From Epiperipatus broadwayi (lineage: Eukaryota > Onychophora > Udeonychophora > Euonychophora > Peripatidae): DNA of 64,000 nt. Position numbers and translations under genes: made by a program. This document shows, in pieces, positions 49,151-62,400 of the stretch. The DNA lies in the NCBI GenBank assembly GCA_028023455.1, contig JAQFVV010000056.1, positions 1,056,001-1,120,000 on the forward strand, in the 5' to 3' direction. The notes beneath the pieces were generated by a model, which did no database searches, was not told the origin of the DNA, and saw nothing but the letters and a program-made list of their open reading frames with translations. The number at the start of each line of letters is the position of its first letter. The stretch's first letter is position 1.

Positions 49151-52037
49151 GTTTCTCTGAAAATAAAACCTAGCCAGAAAATAAGTCCTAGCATGATTTT
49201 TTAGTATGTTTGTAATATAAGCCCTACCCCAAAAATAAACTCTAGTCAGAAAGAAAATACTGTACATACATTATTTCTGTCTTCCAAATGCATTTCGGTA
49301 AAATCACAGCAGTACCACTCTGGCAATGTAAAGAAGCACTAAGATTTTTTTTTTTAAACAAAAGTTAACCAGAAGGGCTTATGTTCTGGAATTATACCTT
49401 TATCCTGCTTAGCAAAGGCAATTGGTCCCCTAAAATTCTTTGTTAATCAAGAATATCATATGCAGGATAAGCATTTGTAATGGTTGTCTATGGGGGAAAT
49501 ATTGGCTGGTTACTCCAGTTACATTAATTAAGTAACTTAATTAATATATATAAAAATTACTTAATGTATGCTATATGCTTGTGTAAACTGTGCCGTGTAT
49601 ATTGTGTATTTATTTATTTAAAATGTGTATTTATGTATGTATGATAATTTAATTTATATCTATGTAAAAGAACAAAAAACATATAGCGTTAAATTCGTAT
49701 TTCCTGTGGTCCATTCATCCACCAATCATTGTTATTCAGTTTGGTTGCCAAGCTCAAAGATTTTCTTGATTTTTTCATGGTCATAATTAGTAAACAGAAT
49801 CTCTTAAAAAAAGTGTTTAATATCACAAGAAAAAAGTGTGTATTTTCATTGTCCAAAAAATACAACAAAATAGACTGAGAAAGTGCAATTAAACTAGCAT
49901 TTAACAATTTTTTTGTGTTCTTCAGTACAACATTATAATGAAAGAAACTAACAATACTGAAGTTTCATTTTTTTTAAAAATTTCAACTACAGTATTAAAA
50001 GTTAAAAAAATATTTAATAACAAACAAATCATTTGATAGACCATAAAGACTTATTATTTAGCATTAGTGTAACAAGAACCAAATAAACATATGATATATT
50101 ACAAAAACTTAATCACAGTCAACTTTAAAAAAGAATTTCAGAATATTGAAAAAAGAAAAAAAATCTAATGCATTCTGAGTTTGCATATGTAATCAATATT
50201 TAAGGCTTTTGGTATAATGTGTCCTGCACTGATCTAAATTAACAAATACAATAGCTATAGCAGGTTTTTTGGGCATGTCATTATTTTATCAAGTGTAGTA
50301 GTTATCTTTTTGCAATGACTTAGAAATTTGTCAAACAGCGCAATGCATTTTGATGACCGAGTTTTGGGCTATTTAAGTAAAAATTAAAGGTATTAATCTT
50401 ATTCACTTTTTTGTATTGCATTTTCATTATACACAGTTTATTATTGATTGCATAAAATCATCCTCACATTTTTTTTTTCAAAAATGTAATTCAAATATGA
50501 AGTATAGCAGTTTCGATTTGATTGAAATTAGCATTTGTAAAGATTTTATTCAAAATTAATTGTCTGAAATCTTAGCTAATGTTCATATTGTAGACAATTT
50601 AAAATTTAATATTGATAGTACATGTGATCAAAAATTTTAGTTTTATGCTGAATGAAATTTATATTTTTTCTCGGCACTGCATTTATTTATTTTTACATGT
50701 GAAATAATGTCTCCATTGCTTTGGATATCTGAAAAGAATTAGGAGATGATTTAAAGTCAAGGAAACAGAGTAAGTGTTATTTTTAAATTTCAATTAGTAA
50801 TTTTTAATATTAATTGTATAAATCTGAAACTGTTTTACCCTCTTTGCTCCTTCTTTTTTTTTTATTGAAAATATTTTAGATTAGTGATGATAGCAGTTTC
50901 AATTTGACAAAAAAAAATTAATTCAAAACTAATTAACTGAATATTTTATTTTAGCTAATATATGTACTGTACATTTTTAATTTTATGCTGAATAAATCTG
51001 CTATTTTTACAGTACTGTGTTCATTTACTTTCGTGTAACAAATGAACCTTTTTTATTTTTTGCTTCTGTAAATCATTAACAATGAAGATCTTTACTTTGA
51101 ATATGTTATTAATAAAGTACTAATTGTCTCATAAAAATACTAGATGAAAATTAAATACTATACATTCATTAATCATATTTTAAGCTTTTAATAAAAATGT
51201 TGCAGCATTATAATGTGTTTTTGAATAAAATATGTGCTGTATAACTTCAGCATGAAAGTCAATATTTTGCTTTATGATGAGATGACTTTAATAACTATTC
51301 TGACACCATCAGTGCTATAAAATGGCCACCAAAAATTTTTTTTTTAATTTTTTTTTACGATTGTTATAATGAATAATTGATTGTAAGTCAAAATAATGAG
51401 TACAAATTGAAGATGATCACTATTGTGAATACTCACATAAAGACCAAGCGCTAAGTGTGATAAAGGTGTACTTTATTATTATATACATTGTGTTATAACA
51501 TACATGCTTACAATAATATACTCATGTGAAATAAAATAATGACTTCAGAATTTTATTTCCTGCAATTTTTTGCCACATATCTCCATAACTTCTATTACCA
51601 ATTGTAAGACTGCCAAATAACCAATTAGGGTGCAGACACAACACACATGTTAACCTCTGGAGATGGGGGAAATATTTAATATATTGTCAAATGCATTCAA
51701 TTTTTTTTTGTTTTAAAACTAAAGTTAACCAGAAGGGCTTACATTTTAGAATTACTAACATTATAATTATATACATTGTAAGTTGTAATAGAAATAGACA
51801 TGCTTACAATTATATGTTCATATAAAATAAAAAAACAATTTCAGAATTTTGTTTCCTGCAATTTTTTGCAGCATATCTTGTAATTTTTTTCAATTACTGC
51901 TTTGGATAAATGTAGATTCTTATACATAAATAAATATAGATTTGTGCATGAAAAAAATAGGATATTCCCTGAAAATAAGCCCTAGGGTGTGTTTTGGAGC
52001 AAAAAATAGTAAAAGACTATCTTATTTTTGGAAAAAC
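49151..52037. mobile_element. Repeated DNA element, copy B, with (g)aaaataagccctag termini
   Basis: The left end gtttctctgaaaataaaacc (49151) and the right end (reverse complement gtttttccaaaaataagata, to 52037) form imperfect inverted termini, and both sides carry gaaaataag(t/c)cctag. Inside, 49480-51480 is collinear with copy A (6700-10720). Direct repeats of aagttaaccagaagggctta occur at 49364 and 51723, and 51505-51590 is duplicated at 51798-51880. The end sequences might instead be two separate small elements of one family flanking copy B. No transposase is left. Confidence 0.5.
50430..51010. repeat. About 366-bp internal tandem repeats in copy B
   Basis: Landmarks at 50450 (gcataaaatcatcctcacat) and 50816 (gtataaatctgaaactgttt), and ttatgctgaat at 50642 and 50982, show two units equivalent to those of copy A. 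Confidence 0.6.
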
Positions 52038-54990
52038 AATATATTTATTTTTCAACCTATTAAACACTACTTTATTCCAAATATAAACACAACACATCCA
52101 TCCATATTTAAATATTATATGTAGGTTATGTTTGTTTATAAGTGGTTTTTAATCAGATATGAATTACTAAAATTATGATTATGTTACAATCCATGTTCTT
52201 CAGTGTAAAGTAGGATTAACTTTGTTAATGATTTCTGTAAATTTTGAATTTATCAGCGATTTTAAAATTTCAATACCCCATTCTAGACTTGTTTTAAAAT
52301 ATGTTCCCCATCTTGATGTCCCTAGCAACTCTATACAAATATATACAACATGACTTGAAAATTATAATTATTACTAAAAAAAATTTTTTTTTAAATTGCT
52401 TATTTTTAATATTGAGTCTATGGGTTTACTATCACTATATATATATAAAATAAATAAAATGTCCGTTAATTAAAAGCAAAATTGTAATTATAATTAAAAT
52501 AATAAATTTAACGGTTTACAAACTATTACAAACAATCCTTAAATCCGCAGTTCTTTCCGTTAATTTCTTAAACCTGCCTCAACTACCATTAAATTTAATA
52601 TATATATATCATTAAAATCAGTTATTGATATTGGGATTGTCTAAGTGTTGATTGATTTTAGTGATTATTTATAAACAATTTCGCCTTGAGCATTATTACA
52701 CTTAATACACATATATTATAACACTATAATTATACTGTAAATTGACTGTTTTGGATTTAGAGACTATAAAAAAAATTTGGCTTTCATTAATTTGGTTTTT
52801 ATAGTTGAGTAAATATATTTATCACTTCCATTTGGTTAAAGAGTATAAGATTTAATCGTTATTATATTTCCATAGTCTCTCATATTAATATTTATAAGGC
52901 TTATACTAGTCTAAATTATTTTTGAATGGAATTCTAAGCTGATTTTAAATGGATTTCTATAAATTTTTGTATGAAGAAGATATGTAAGCTTGATTTGGTA
53001 TATTTTATTAAGAAATAAAAATTTCCATTATATTAAAACCAAAAAGAAATGCTACACACATACAAAATAATAATTTAGAAATAGAAATAGAGAATACGAT
53101 TATAAATACAACATTATATATCAATTACAGTCAAAATAAACAATTATTACATTTTATATGCTTGGGCATGTGTGTGTACTTGAAAGATGTCATATTTTAA
53201 TATTTAAAACTTTATTTGACAAGAATTGATTTTAATTTATTAAATAAAATATGTAATGCATTATCTGAGAGATTTTATGATTCATTCATTATTTTTTTAT
53301 ATAAAAATATTGAAAATTGTTTTGTTTTGAAATCTGGAAATGAACATTTTTACCAATTTTGTTTTAAAAATCTTAACTTTAATATTTGCAATGGCAGAAT
53401 CTATGGGAACCTTCCTGGAAAAAATCATAAATCCCAGTACATGATGAAGAATATTACATAAACTAAATGTCATGTGATCAGTATAAAAGAGGAGTAGTGG
53501 TGAAATCTGACAGTTTTTTTTTTTTTTTTGCCAAATGTTCATTGCTAGTTGGGCTTCAAGCAGTTTTAAATTTTAAATAGCCATTTTGTTCTTCAGTTAC
53601 CTAATGGCAGACTGAAGGAATAATTTTACAAATAATAATACGATTTATAAAATTTGAGCTATGTTTTACATATACATCAAAGAATAATAATCATTAAAAT
53701 TTTCTTATCTATAATTTTCAATAGTTTATAGTTTTCTTGCATATATTGTTTTTGTTCTTCACACTTTGAAAACAGTAGATCTATCTTTTACTGTATATTT
53801 ATTATGATATTTCTATTGAAAGATATTGATAATATTTAGTAATGATTCTAACAAATACTGTATTATTATTATTCTGTTTTGTCAGTAATGCTGATAATGT
53901 TCTTTTTTTACTTTTTTCTTTTTTTTTTTTTTTTGTGAAAGATTTTAGTTTTTTTCTGACACAAAAATATTCATGTTGTAACTATCTGAGAAAAATTAAT
54001 ATAACTAATCATATCTGATACAAATATATATTAAAAACATAACTTTTATGAAGTTAATCATTTTGTGAACATGAATAATATTTGAGGACTATTTTATGTA
54101 ACTTTTATCTTTTAGGTTGAAATTTCTCTATAAATTTTACAAAAGTAAGCCCTTAAAGTAGGAAATGAAACTCTTTTATTATTTTATAATCTTTCCTTTT
54201 CAAAAAATGTAAAACTATTTATTACCAACAATGTGCTCTTTTTATCCTATCTTTTTTTTTTTGTCATTATTTTTTTTTTAACTGATGATAAAGGAAAAAA
54301 TATATTCTTTCTTCTCTAAGTTTATGTAAGAGTTACTATTATATTAATTTTGATTAATTTTTACATACCCATTGGAAGAAATAGGATGAGATTCACTTGT
54401 CAGTCTGTGAAAAACTTGAATTTTTCCTCCCAAGTTTCACAAATTAGCCAATGAGCTAACTATTCATTATTAATACGTAAATAGATATCAAACTACTCTT
54501 CCCCATTAGGAGGAAATCTAGCAATCTTATTAAAGGAATCTTGTGGAATTTCTTGAAATAGTTGAGTATCCTAGTATTCCATTCAATTACTCCAGCTGAA
54601 ATTTTTTTTTAAAAAAGTGTATTATTGATTCAGAAATGTTTATTGATTCCTCGTCACTTTGTTAAATCAGCCATAATGAAAATAATTGAATGATTAGTTA
54701 CTACATAGATGAAATGACTTTTGAGCAATTGAAATAACAAAGGTGAGTTATGATTGGACATCATCAGTCTATCATTGAATTAGTCTGTAGTATTAAAAAG
54801 TGACCAAATGGTTCATGGTTAGTGATATGTAATTCCAGACTCATAGCTGTTGAATTTGTCACTCAACATTTGCATTAAACAATTCATGGTACAATGTGTA
54901 ATGCCCTTTTCCATTATTTTACTTTGGGTTACAACTTGCATGTTATGCAAACAAGTTAAACTCATTATTAAAAGAATTATCAGGCAGAGC
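52038..54990. other. AT-rich DNA, no gene recognised
   Basis: Two overlapping opposite-strand 81-codon ORFs (53216-53461 and 53297-53542) have no recognised family and no exon-like G+C. The motif tcatgtgatca (53470) recurs with variation at 21044, 49095 and 61162 and may mark worn copies of an unclassified repeat. Confidence 0.5.
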
Positions 54991-54997
54991 ATTTTCT

Positions 54998-55135
54998 GGA
55001 AGTTTTAGTTCCCATATTCATAGCCTATCGTGGGAGTGTCGGCTTGAGTTGTGATTTTAAATGACTGGGTAGTAATTTATGCAAATTTATTCAATGTCTT
55101 CATATAGGCTATGAATATGGGAACTAAAGCTTTCC
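54998..55135. mobile_element. Small foldback element with 31-bp arms
   Basis: Arms 54998-55028 (gttttagttcccatattcat..) and 55104-55135 are inverted with about two differences, around a 75-bp centre that includes cgtgggagtgtcggc. The similarity may extend to a gttacaacttgc box on both sides (54929 and 55147), with an insertion in the left arm. Likely a MITE. Confidence 0.7.
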
Positions 55136-55139
55136 AAAA

Positions 55140-58020
55140 GCATGCGCAAGTTGTAACTTACTGCTTGAAAGTGATGTAGATACAAGGATTTTATTTCAAT
55201 ATTTTACTTTGAGTTGGTGAAAAACCTATTATGTTTTGCCTATATATACGCACATTAGGCGTATTTATATATGCTCTTTAGTGATTTTATTATTGCTTTT
55301 TATTTTTTAAGTTCTTCAATATTATTATGCTGTGTCTGCATAAATATGCAGTGGTTGTGTAAGTCATTTTATTGAAACAAATTACTGCCTGAAATAATCG
55401 AATGATTTATCATTTTGAATTCATAACACTTTTTTGCATCTGGAATGACAGACTTTATGAAAGTTAGCATTTGCATAGCTTTTTCATATTATACATTAGA
55501 TTTTTTTTGACTCTAACATTGTATGTATGCATGTTTTGTGTATATACTCAAATATGTTTGGTATTCATTAAAAACTTTCATTTTTAAATAATTGATTAGA
55601 AAATTTAATTTTTGTTTACTTTAAATATGTATAATCGTATAATTAAATTATGATTTTTTTTCTTTTTTAAAAGAATGTGCAATATTCAAATATTTAAATT
55701 ATTAAAAATAATTTGATTCCATCCCCCACCCCTCTATTCTTTCGTTTATTTTTGTTATATTTTAGATTGGTTTAAATTGCTAAACAAATAGTCCTCAGAT
55801 TTTTTCAAAACGGTTATTTTAAAAATGAAGTGCAAACAGCTTGAAAAGTTTATTTATTTAATTTATATCTTTTTTTTTGGAACTTTTGAAAGTATTTTTA
55901 AGAAATTATCTTTTTATATATTGAATTGATTAAAACTATTCTTATTTAATAATCAACTGAAAACTTGCTGAAAAAGTTTCCCATTAATATTGTAATTTAG
56001 ATTTCAGAAAGAAATATTTCTTCGTTTTTACTTTAATTAAAATATTAAATGAAAAAGTTAAATGAAATTTGCAAACGAACACCGCATCTTAGTTTTATTC
56101 ATTACCTTCATTATAAATAAAAGAGAGAGTGACTGAGTAAGAAAAGAGTAATCCTGTGAGAATAATCGTAGACACAGCCGTGTCTGAATGAGATCGGACA
56201 GAATTATTAAGTAAAAGATTAGTGCATTATTATGCTAAAGGTATTTTTATTTAAATTTATCCGTATTAGCGGATGATCACTTAACTTTTTTTTTATTGTA
56301 AAAAAGCTGTCGTATATTCTCATCATCATTGATTAGTAGCATAGGAGAATGTAATGTCAAAATAAGAAAAAACATCAGCTGATGTTAATAAAATGGTAAA
56401 TTGATTCCTAATTAAATTTGAAATCCTCTTCATTATTAATATTAAAATACAGTGCTTGCACTGGCTTAAGAATCCATTAGTTGTTTTATATTGAAGAATT
56501 AATAATTTGAAAATTTAAAAAAAATTATCATAATTTTAATAAAAATCTTAGTGTAACACATTCTAGCATAAAAAGGTTATTTGTTTAATATGCATATCTG
56601 TCCTCCCCCCTCCTCGGTCTTCAGCATTTTTTTACATGCAGTGAATTTCATTTGATATTAATTTATTACAGCGATAAGTCTGAAATAATATACATATATA
56701 GTATTAATAGCTAGCTATGTATGAACAATCATGGAGGTTGAAAGGAGTTATAAATTTGTCCAGTATCTAGAAAAAATGCGGTGCACTATTGGCTGAGATT
56801 GAAAAGAATTTTATTTCTGTTGGCAGCTAGTTTTTTTTATATATATAAAAGTGGTTGCCATATAATGAAACTACTGACAGGATAACTATCAAATCTTCGA
56901 AAATTAATAACATAAACCTTTAAGTATTTTAATAACTTAACTAAAGAGCTAAGCTTTTCAGGAATAGTTTAAAACATTTGGTATAAAAATGCAAACATTA
57001 ATCTAACAACTTTATTTTATTAATCTTGTCTATTGTATTAAATGCAAATACTACTCATCAAAGGAATAAATAAAAGGGCAACAAAACCAAGTTTGAGCTC
57101 CATCCATTTACCATGCTACCATCATAAACAATAGAGGCTCATGAGGCATTAATATCAAATAAAAAGATATAACAATTAATTAAGAAATGAAATAACATTT
57201 AGTAATATTTTATTATTAAAAAATGGTTTGTATGATCGGGAATTACTTTTCCTCTGAAAGTAAAAATATCTATACATGAATTGTTGATCAAAATATTAAG
57301 TTAAAGAAAATAAAAAAGCTGAGAATAGTCTTTATTCCTATAAAAGAATATATTTGATGAACACTTATTAACCAAAGCCTGAGTGATTATCTGGGATTGA
57401 GTTTAAGACCTTTGACAAAACTCATAAAAAATATGACATGTTTTTTATTGCATTAATACTATTTATCATGAGGCAATAAATCTTAATATATTTATTTCAT
57501 ATTCAAATACATTTCAATGTGAAAAAAAATATATGTGCATGCATGAATGTACATACATAGATACATGTGCATATTTGTATATAGTAGTATGAATTTTAGA
57601 TGAGAATAGAATGAAGATGCATAACATAAGATTGTATTTTATATATGCTAAATATTATGATTCACTAATCATACATCAAACATCTCTCTATTAAGCAGTA
57701 GATTTGATTTCACACAATTGCCTTGTCATCATAGTTAAGAGCATAATAAACTATAGAACACAACAATTGAAAATTCATTTTTAATAGTTCAATTATACAA
57801 TGTCTCAGTTAGCAAAGAATCACAGAAAAATATATATTATCCTAGATACTGCTTAGAAATTATAACTCAAAGTCATAATACTAAATAAAACAAGTACTAG
57901 CATAATAAGCTTTGACTGCCATGTAATAATAAATAACTATAACAATATATTAGGGGGAAGGGGAATCTAAATCTTCATAAATAATAAAATGAGTATTTGT
58001 ATTTTAAATATTTGTTGTCT
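55140..58020. other. AT-rich DNA, no gene recognised
   Basis: A stretch at 56090-56370 is less biased and contains CpG (cacagccgtgtctgaatgag), without a recognised motif. Confidence 0.55.
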
Positions 58021-58021
58021 T

Positions 58022-58110
58022 GCGTTGTTAGCCGAGAGGTATTGCAGCTGCCATGCAAGCAAGTAGTTGGTTGCAGACAGTTGTGGGTTTGTGTCCCGGC
58101 CGATGCTATG
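58022..58110 (+). mobile_element. tRNA-derived SINE head
   Basis: TAGCCGAGAGG (58029-58039) fits the pol III A box and GGGTTTGTGTCCC (58085-58097) a worn B box, 45 nt apart with a long variable-arm-like stretch between, as in Leu/Ser-type tRNAs. The acceptor ends do not pair and the anticodon arm is not convincing, so it is not a functional tRNA. Followed by an A-run. The 75-codon ORF across it is not a gene. Confidence 0.6.
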
Positions 58111-58114
58111 ACAT

Positions 58115-60640
58115 ATGAAAAAAAAATATTTGCTTATTCATATAAGAATTTCTATAGAATATGTATATCACATTCATTTTTTTTATTGAAGTGGGAAACA
58201 AAGACAAAACTTAAAATAGGGTAATTAGCAAGAAAATCCCCATCTGAGAAATCTAGAAATTAAATTTGCATTTTCCACCCTCTACTGAGAAATTTTGCTA
58301 ACATTTTTTTTTTTACAGCTTTAAAATTCCTGTATATTTATTTTCTAATATTTTCATTTCAAAAAATGTTAAAAGGCATCAGGATAATCAAATAAACAGG
58401 AATTTCAAAGTTTCTGAAATTACACATTGATGCTTAGTCATTGTATATTTGGCGATCTCAACCTTTGTGGGATTACTTCAAGAAAATATTACAATAGTCT
58501 AAAAACTTGATTTTTTTTTGGGAAAGTTTATGATTATTTTTGTATTGTAATTGTATAATAATTATTAGAAATCAAAATATATATTATTATATATTTATTT
58601 TTTAAACAAATATTTTATTTTATATGTAATACAAAATATTCTTCTGTGTAATATTACCATAGAGATTAAGATCGCAGGATGTTGTCACTACAATAGTTTG
58701 TTATACCATTTAGCAATATCATAAAATTTTAAAAAAAAATTTAAACTTTTGAAGTATAAATTGATAGATTTACTAGATATTAAAAATCACTTGCTCAGTT
58801 TCTTAAAACAAACATCAAACAAAGATTTCATTCATTTTGCAAATTGAATCTGCTCCACCTGAAATTTAATGACATGACAGTATTTTGTTTTGATTAAAAT
58901 CTAATTTTTAAAATAATTCCAAAATCAAATGTGATTGTTTTATAATTTATTTATTTTCTAAACAAAAATATCTATCAAAAGAGGTCAAATTGATTATATT
59001 CTGATAAATAATAATTGTTTAATATTAAAGTGAAAGTTGAATGATTACATGCTTATAAAGATTCAATTTTCCTTTGTCATTAAATTCAACAATGAATTCT
59101 CACTAAAAACAATAATAAGATTTATAAAATATTCTTTTAACCAAGAAATATAAATATTTTGCATTCTAAGATTTTACTTACATACTTCTACACACTTCAG
59201 ATTTTTTTTATATAAATAATTTGGTTTCTCAGTTTTAAAAAAATCAACTTAAATTTTAAGTGGATGACATTTTAATGAAATAATAATAATCAAAAAAATA
59301 CACAGCTCTCTATGCTAACATCCTAAAAATTATAACAGCAAAAAAATGTCAATAATGGTTTTTTTTTGTTCCCTCTGAAAATTAAAATCTTATTTTAAAA
59401 AATACATGCAATAAGGTACAAGATTTTTTGAATAATTCCACTTCCCACTCCAAATTGCAAAGCATTTATTTATTTTAGATATATAAAATATGAATAATAT
59501 TTTATTCTTTTTCAATGACACTTTACAAACAAGCAAACATTCAAAAAAGTAAAAGATACCTATGCTAAGATATATTAAATATTACATGAATTACATTAAC
59601 TTTTTTTTTCTTTTCTATTCCTATTGCAAACAGCACTTTCAGGACAGTAAATGATTTTGGAGAAATACATTTTAGATATAATTCCCAGTTATTTGCTAAT
59701 AACTCATTTTGTGGATATTAGTATTTTGTGGGTTGAAAATTAAAATTTTTACAGATAAATAATTTATATGGAATAAATAATTTACCACATATAGTATCAA
59801 CTTATTAATTATTGGAAACCATTAATTTAATTTAATTAATAATGATAATTATCATTAGTGGTGAAAAACAAATAATAAATAAGGAAAATTTTAGACATTG
59901 ATAATAAAATGGTTAGAAAGATATATCGTAATAAAGGTACAAAATACAGTAGATTTAATAATTTGTATTGCATATAAATTGAGTAATGAAATTGAATAAT
60001 ATCCTTCTGATAAATACAGTCATTTTATTTCCAAAACAAAAATTATTGATAACTATGAAAACCTGAAGCAATAATGATTTGTGTTACTACTATTTGTAGA
60101 TAAATACATTTCATATCAAATAAGAATGGTGTGATAAAAATAGAAGAAATTTAATATGATTTAGATTGTTGAGATAGACTGAGTGTATGTGATTATATGA
60201 GAAATGTAAGAAAATGTCTTGTACTTATAGGAAACTACTAAATATACATATAAAATTTACATTTTTTATTGAGTGAATATTAATGTCTTTTTTTTCCTTA
60301 TTTACCTTTAAGTTTTTATTGGATTGTGTATACCTGAAGTGGTGCGTGTTAATAGAGAATATATATCTGAAGTGATGCTAATTAATAAAGAATAATCTAA
60401 GCAAAATATTTAATAGGAATAATAGAATTTATAAGAATCTTGTATTGATGATATACTAACTAGGCGATTATCAAAAATTAAATGGTAGATAAGCACCAAT
60501 TTATAATTAGCAGAGTTTTCCATAAAATATTTGAAAAAATAATATATGAGGCAGAAGTGTTAAAAAATATTATGTATTGAAAAAAAAGCTATAATGTTTA
60601 CTAAAAGTTTTTTTTTTTTTTTTTTTAGGAAAGATCTAAA
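58115..60640. other. AT-rich DNA, no gene recognised
   Basis: No domain, exon or paired repeat was recognised. Confidence 0.6.
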
Positions 60641-60654
60641 AAAAATTGGAGGGG

Positions 60655-60860
60655 GGGGGGCTTGTAGCTTTGTATAGGGTAGATGAGTTTGAGATGTGGA
60701 TTTGTATCAAAGAATAAGATAAACTGCAGTAATAAATTTAGAAAGTAAGAAGACATTATGTTAAATTATTACTTGCAGAGGAAATAAAGAGGAAAATTGG
60801 ATTAGGCTTATGTTCAGAAGTTGAGGATTTATGAATGATAAGTTATGAATTATAAAAAAT
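60655..60860 (+). pseudogene. Possible LINE 3' fragment
   Basis: LVALYRVDEFEMWIC (60661-60705) and KVRRHYVKLLLAEEIKRKIG (60741-60802) resemble the late RT region of LINEs with the pattern VALYG.ETW..EAFEMW.WRRM and LLEGEIEGKRGRGR. Stops separate them. The 5' part is missing behind a T-run and G-run at 60610-60660. Only two short blocks support this. Confidence 0.4.
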
Positions 60861-61667
60861 GTGATAAAAAAAAAGAGAATGTAGTTGTTGATTATCTTAA
60901 ACAAGATTGAAATTATGAGTTTTGAAAAGAACACTCAACAGATAAATTTCTGAAAAAGATAATTTGTGTTGAGGTGTAGAAACTGTCTTTTGACAGAAAA
61001 TATGTATTGATGATAAATCATTGTATTGCCTATACATTTAGCATTATCAGTATTTCTATTAATCAAAATATATAAAAAAAAAAAAATTTTGAAAAATTGT
61101 TTATTTTATGAGTTAATATTATAATTAATAATTTTAAAAATGTCAAATGATTGGTAGTCATGAGGTCATGTGATATTCAAAAACCTAGAAGTGATAGAAT
61201 AAGCTGAATTCAGTTCGTGATTTGTAAACTCTATATCACTTTACCATTTTTTCATTACACTAAACTACATAGAGCATGATAATAATGTGGAGAGGTATAA
61301 TTATATTACAGTGAAACTTCATGTTGTTGTTCCGTTTCCTTCATATGAATAATGATATTTTTCTGATTTCATTATTCATTAAGCTATTGTTTTATCATAT
61401 TAATTGTGGTAAAGTTATAATTCTGTTGCGATATTTTCTCCATATACTTATTTTTGAAAGAAAAAAATACAATTAGAATTGATGTATTATATTATTTGTT
61501 CTCTCCTTTTTTTTAATTAATTAAAGATTTAGAAATATCATTATTAAAAATAATTTTTCATATCTGCTATAAATGATAGTTGTGTTTTAATTCATTACAA
61601 AGCTTTCTTTACATAAGGAGTTCCAGTATGTATGTTGTTCTTCTTTATTACATTTTATTATATTTCA

Positions 61668-61786
61668 GTAATTATTGTTCCTTTATAGTAAAACATTTAT
61701 TTTTAAAAAAAGAATTTGAAGATATCCTTGAAGTTGTGCTGAACTTTATTGATATTCATGAAGTCCTGGTGGAAGCAAAAGATTAA
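61668..61786 (+). CDS. Candidate (alternative) last coding exon
   Basis: After an acceptor-like tattatatttcag, the stretch is open and ends TAA at 61784-61786. It reads (x)NYCSFIVKHLFLKK then EFEDILEVVLNFIDIHEV and LVEAKD. The first base completes a codon with the AG left by the exon at 48430, so splicing between them is in phase. HL....FEDIL faintly resembles the start of the EXD3 exonuclease domain, but the expected D-x-E motif is absent and a stop follows. It could be a decayed or truncating exon, an exon of another gene, or chance. Confidence 0.3.
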
Positions 61787-62254
61787 TTGCATGTTTTATG
61801 TGTATACCATGCGCATGTGATAGTGATATCATAAAGTGTTCTCTTGAAGAATCAGAATTTGATTTAATGTATAAAATATATATTCTCAAAACAAAGATCA
61901 ATCACAAACTTTTTTTATTAATTAATATTTTAACTTTTTTTTAAATATATAAAATCTTGAACATTTTCATTTGTTTCATTTGTAAAATTAAAATTATTAT
62001 GGCTTGAAATTAAAGCTCTGCAAATATCTAATCACTATATTTTATGTTAATTCTAATTTTCTAAATATTATACACAATTACTGTATATATTTAGTTATAT
62101 TTTTTATAATTCCAATTTTTTTAATATAATAAGCAATTATACTGATATTAAAATTACATATATATATAATCTCACATCTTGGAATTAATAAGCATGAATG
62201 TTGTTCTTTGCAATGATTAAATTGTTTTTACTATAATTATTCATTGTTTTCCAG

Positions 62255-62382
62255 AACTCCCCCCCCCCCTTTGAAAGGGAATTTCACAGTATTTTATTGC
62301 ATAAAATATGAAAGGTTTTACTACTTATGAACATTTCCCTGAAACACTATATTTGCTGAATTCAATAAAATTACTTATTGTT
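62255..62382 (+). other. Candidate 3' terminal exon with polyadenylation signal
   Basis: A good acceptor context (ttattcattgttttccag, ending 62254) precedes 128 nt ending 14 nt after AATAAA (62364-62369). A genomic run of 18 A follows at 62383-62400, which could instead mark the 3' end of a retroposed transcript. Confidence 0.35.
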
Positions 62383-62400
62383 AAAAAAAAAAAAAAAAAA

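Noticed and set aside
53216-53542. Overlapping 81-codon ORFs on both strands
   Set aside because: Low-complexity composition, no recognised motif, no exon-like G+C.
58022-58110. Intact tRNA gene
   Set aside because: Acceptor stem and anticodon arm do not fold convincingly; kept only as a SINE head.
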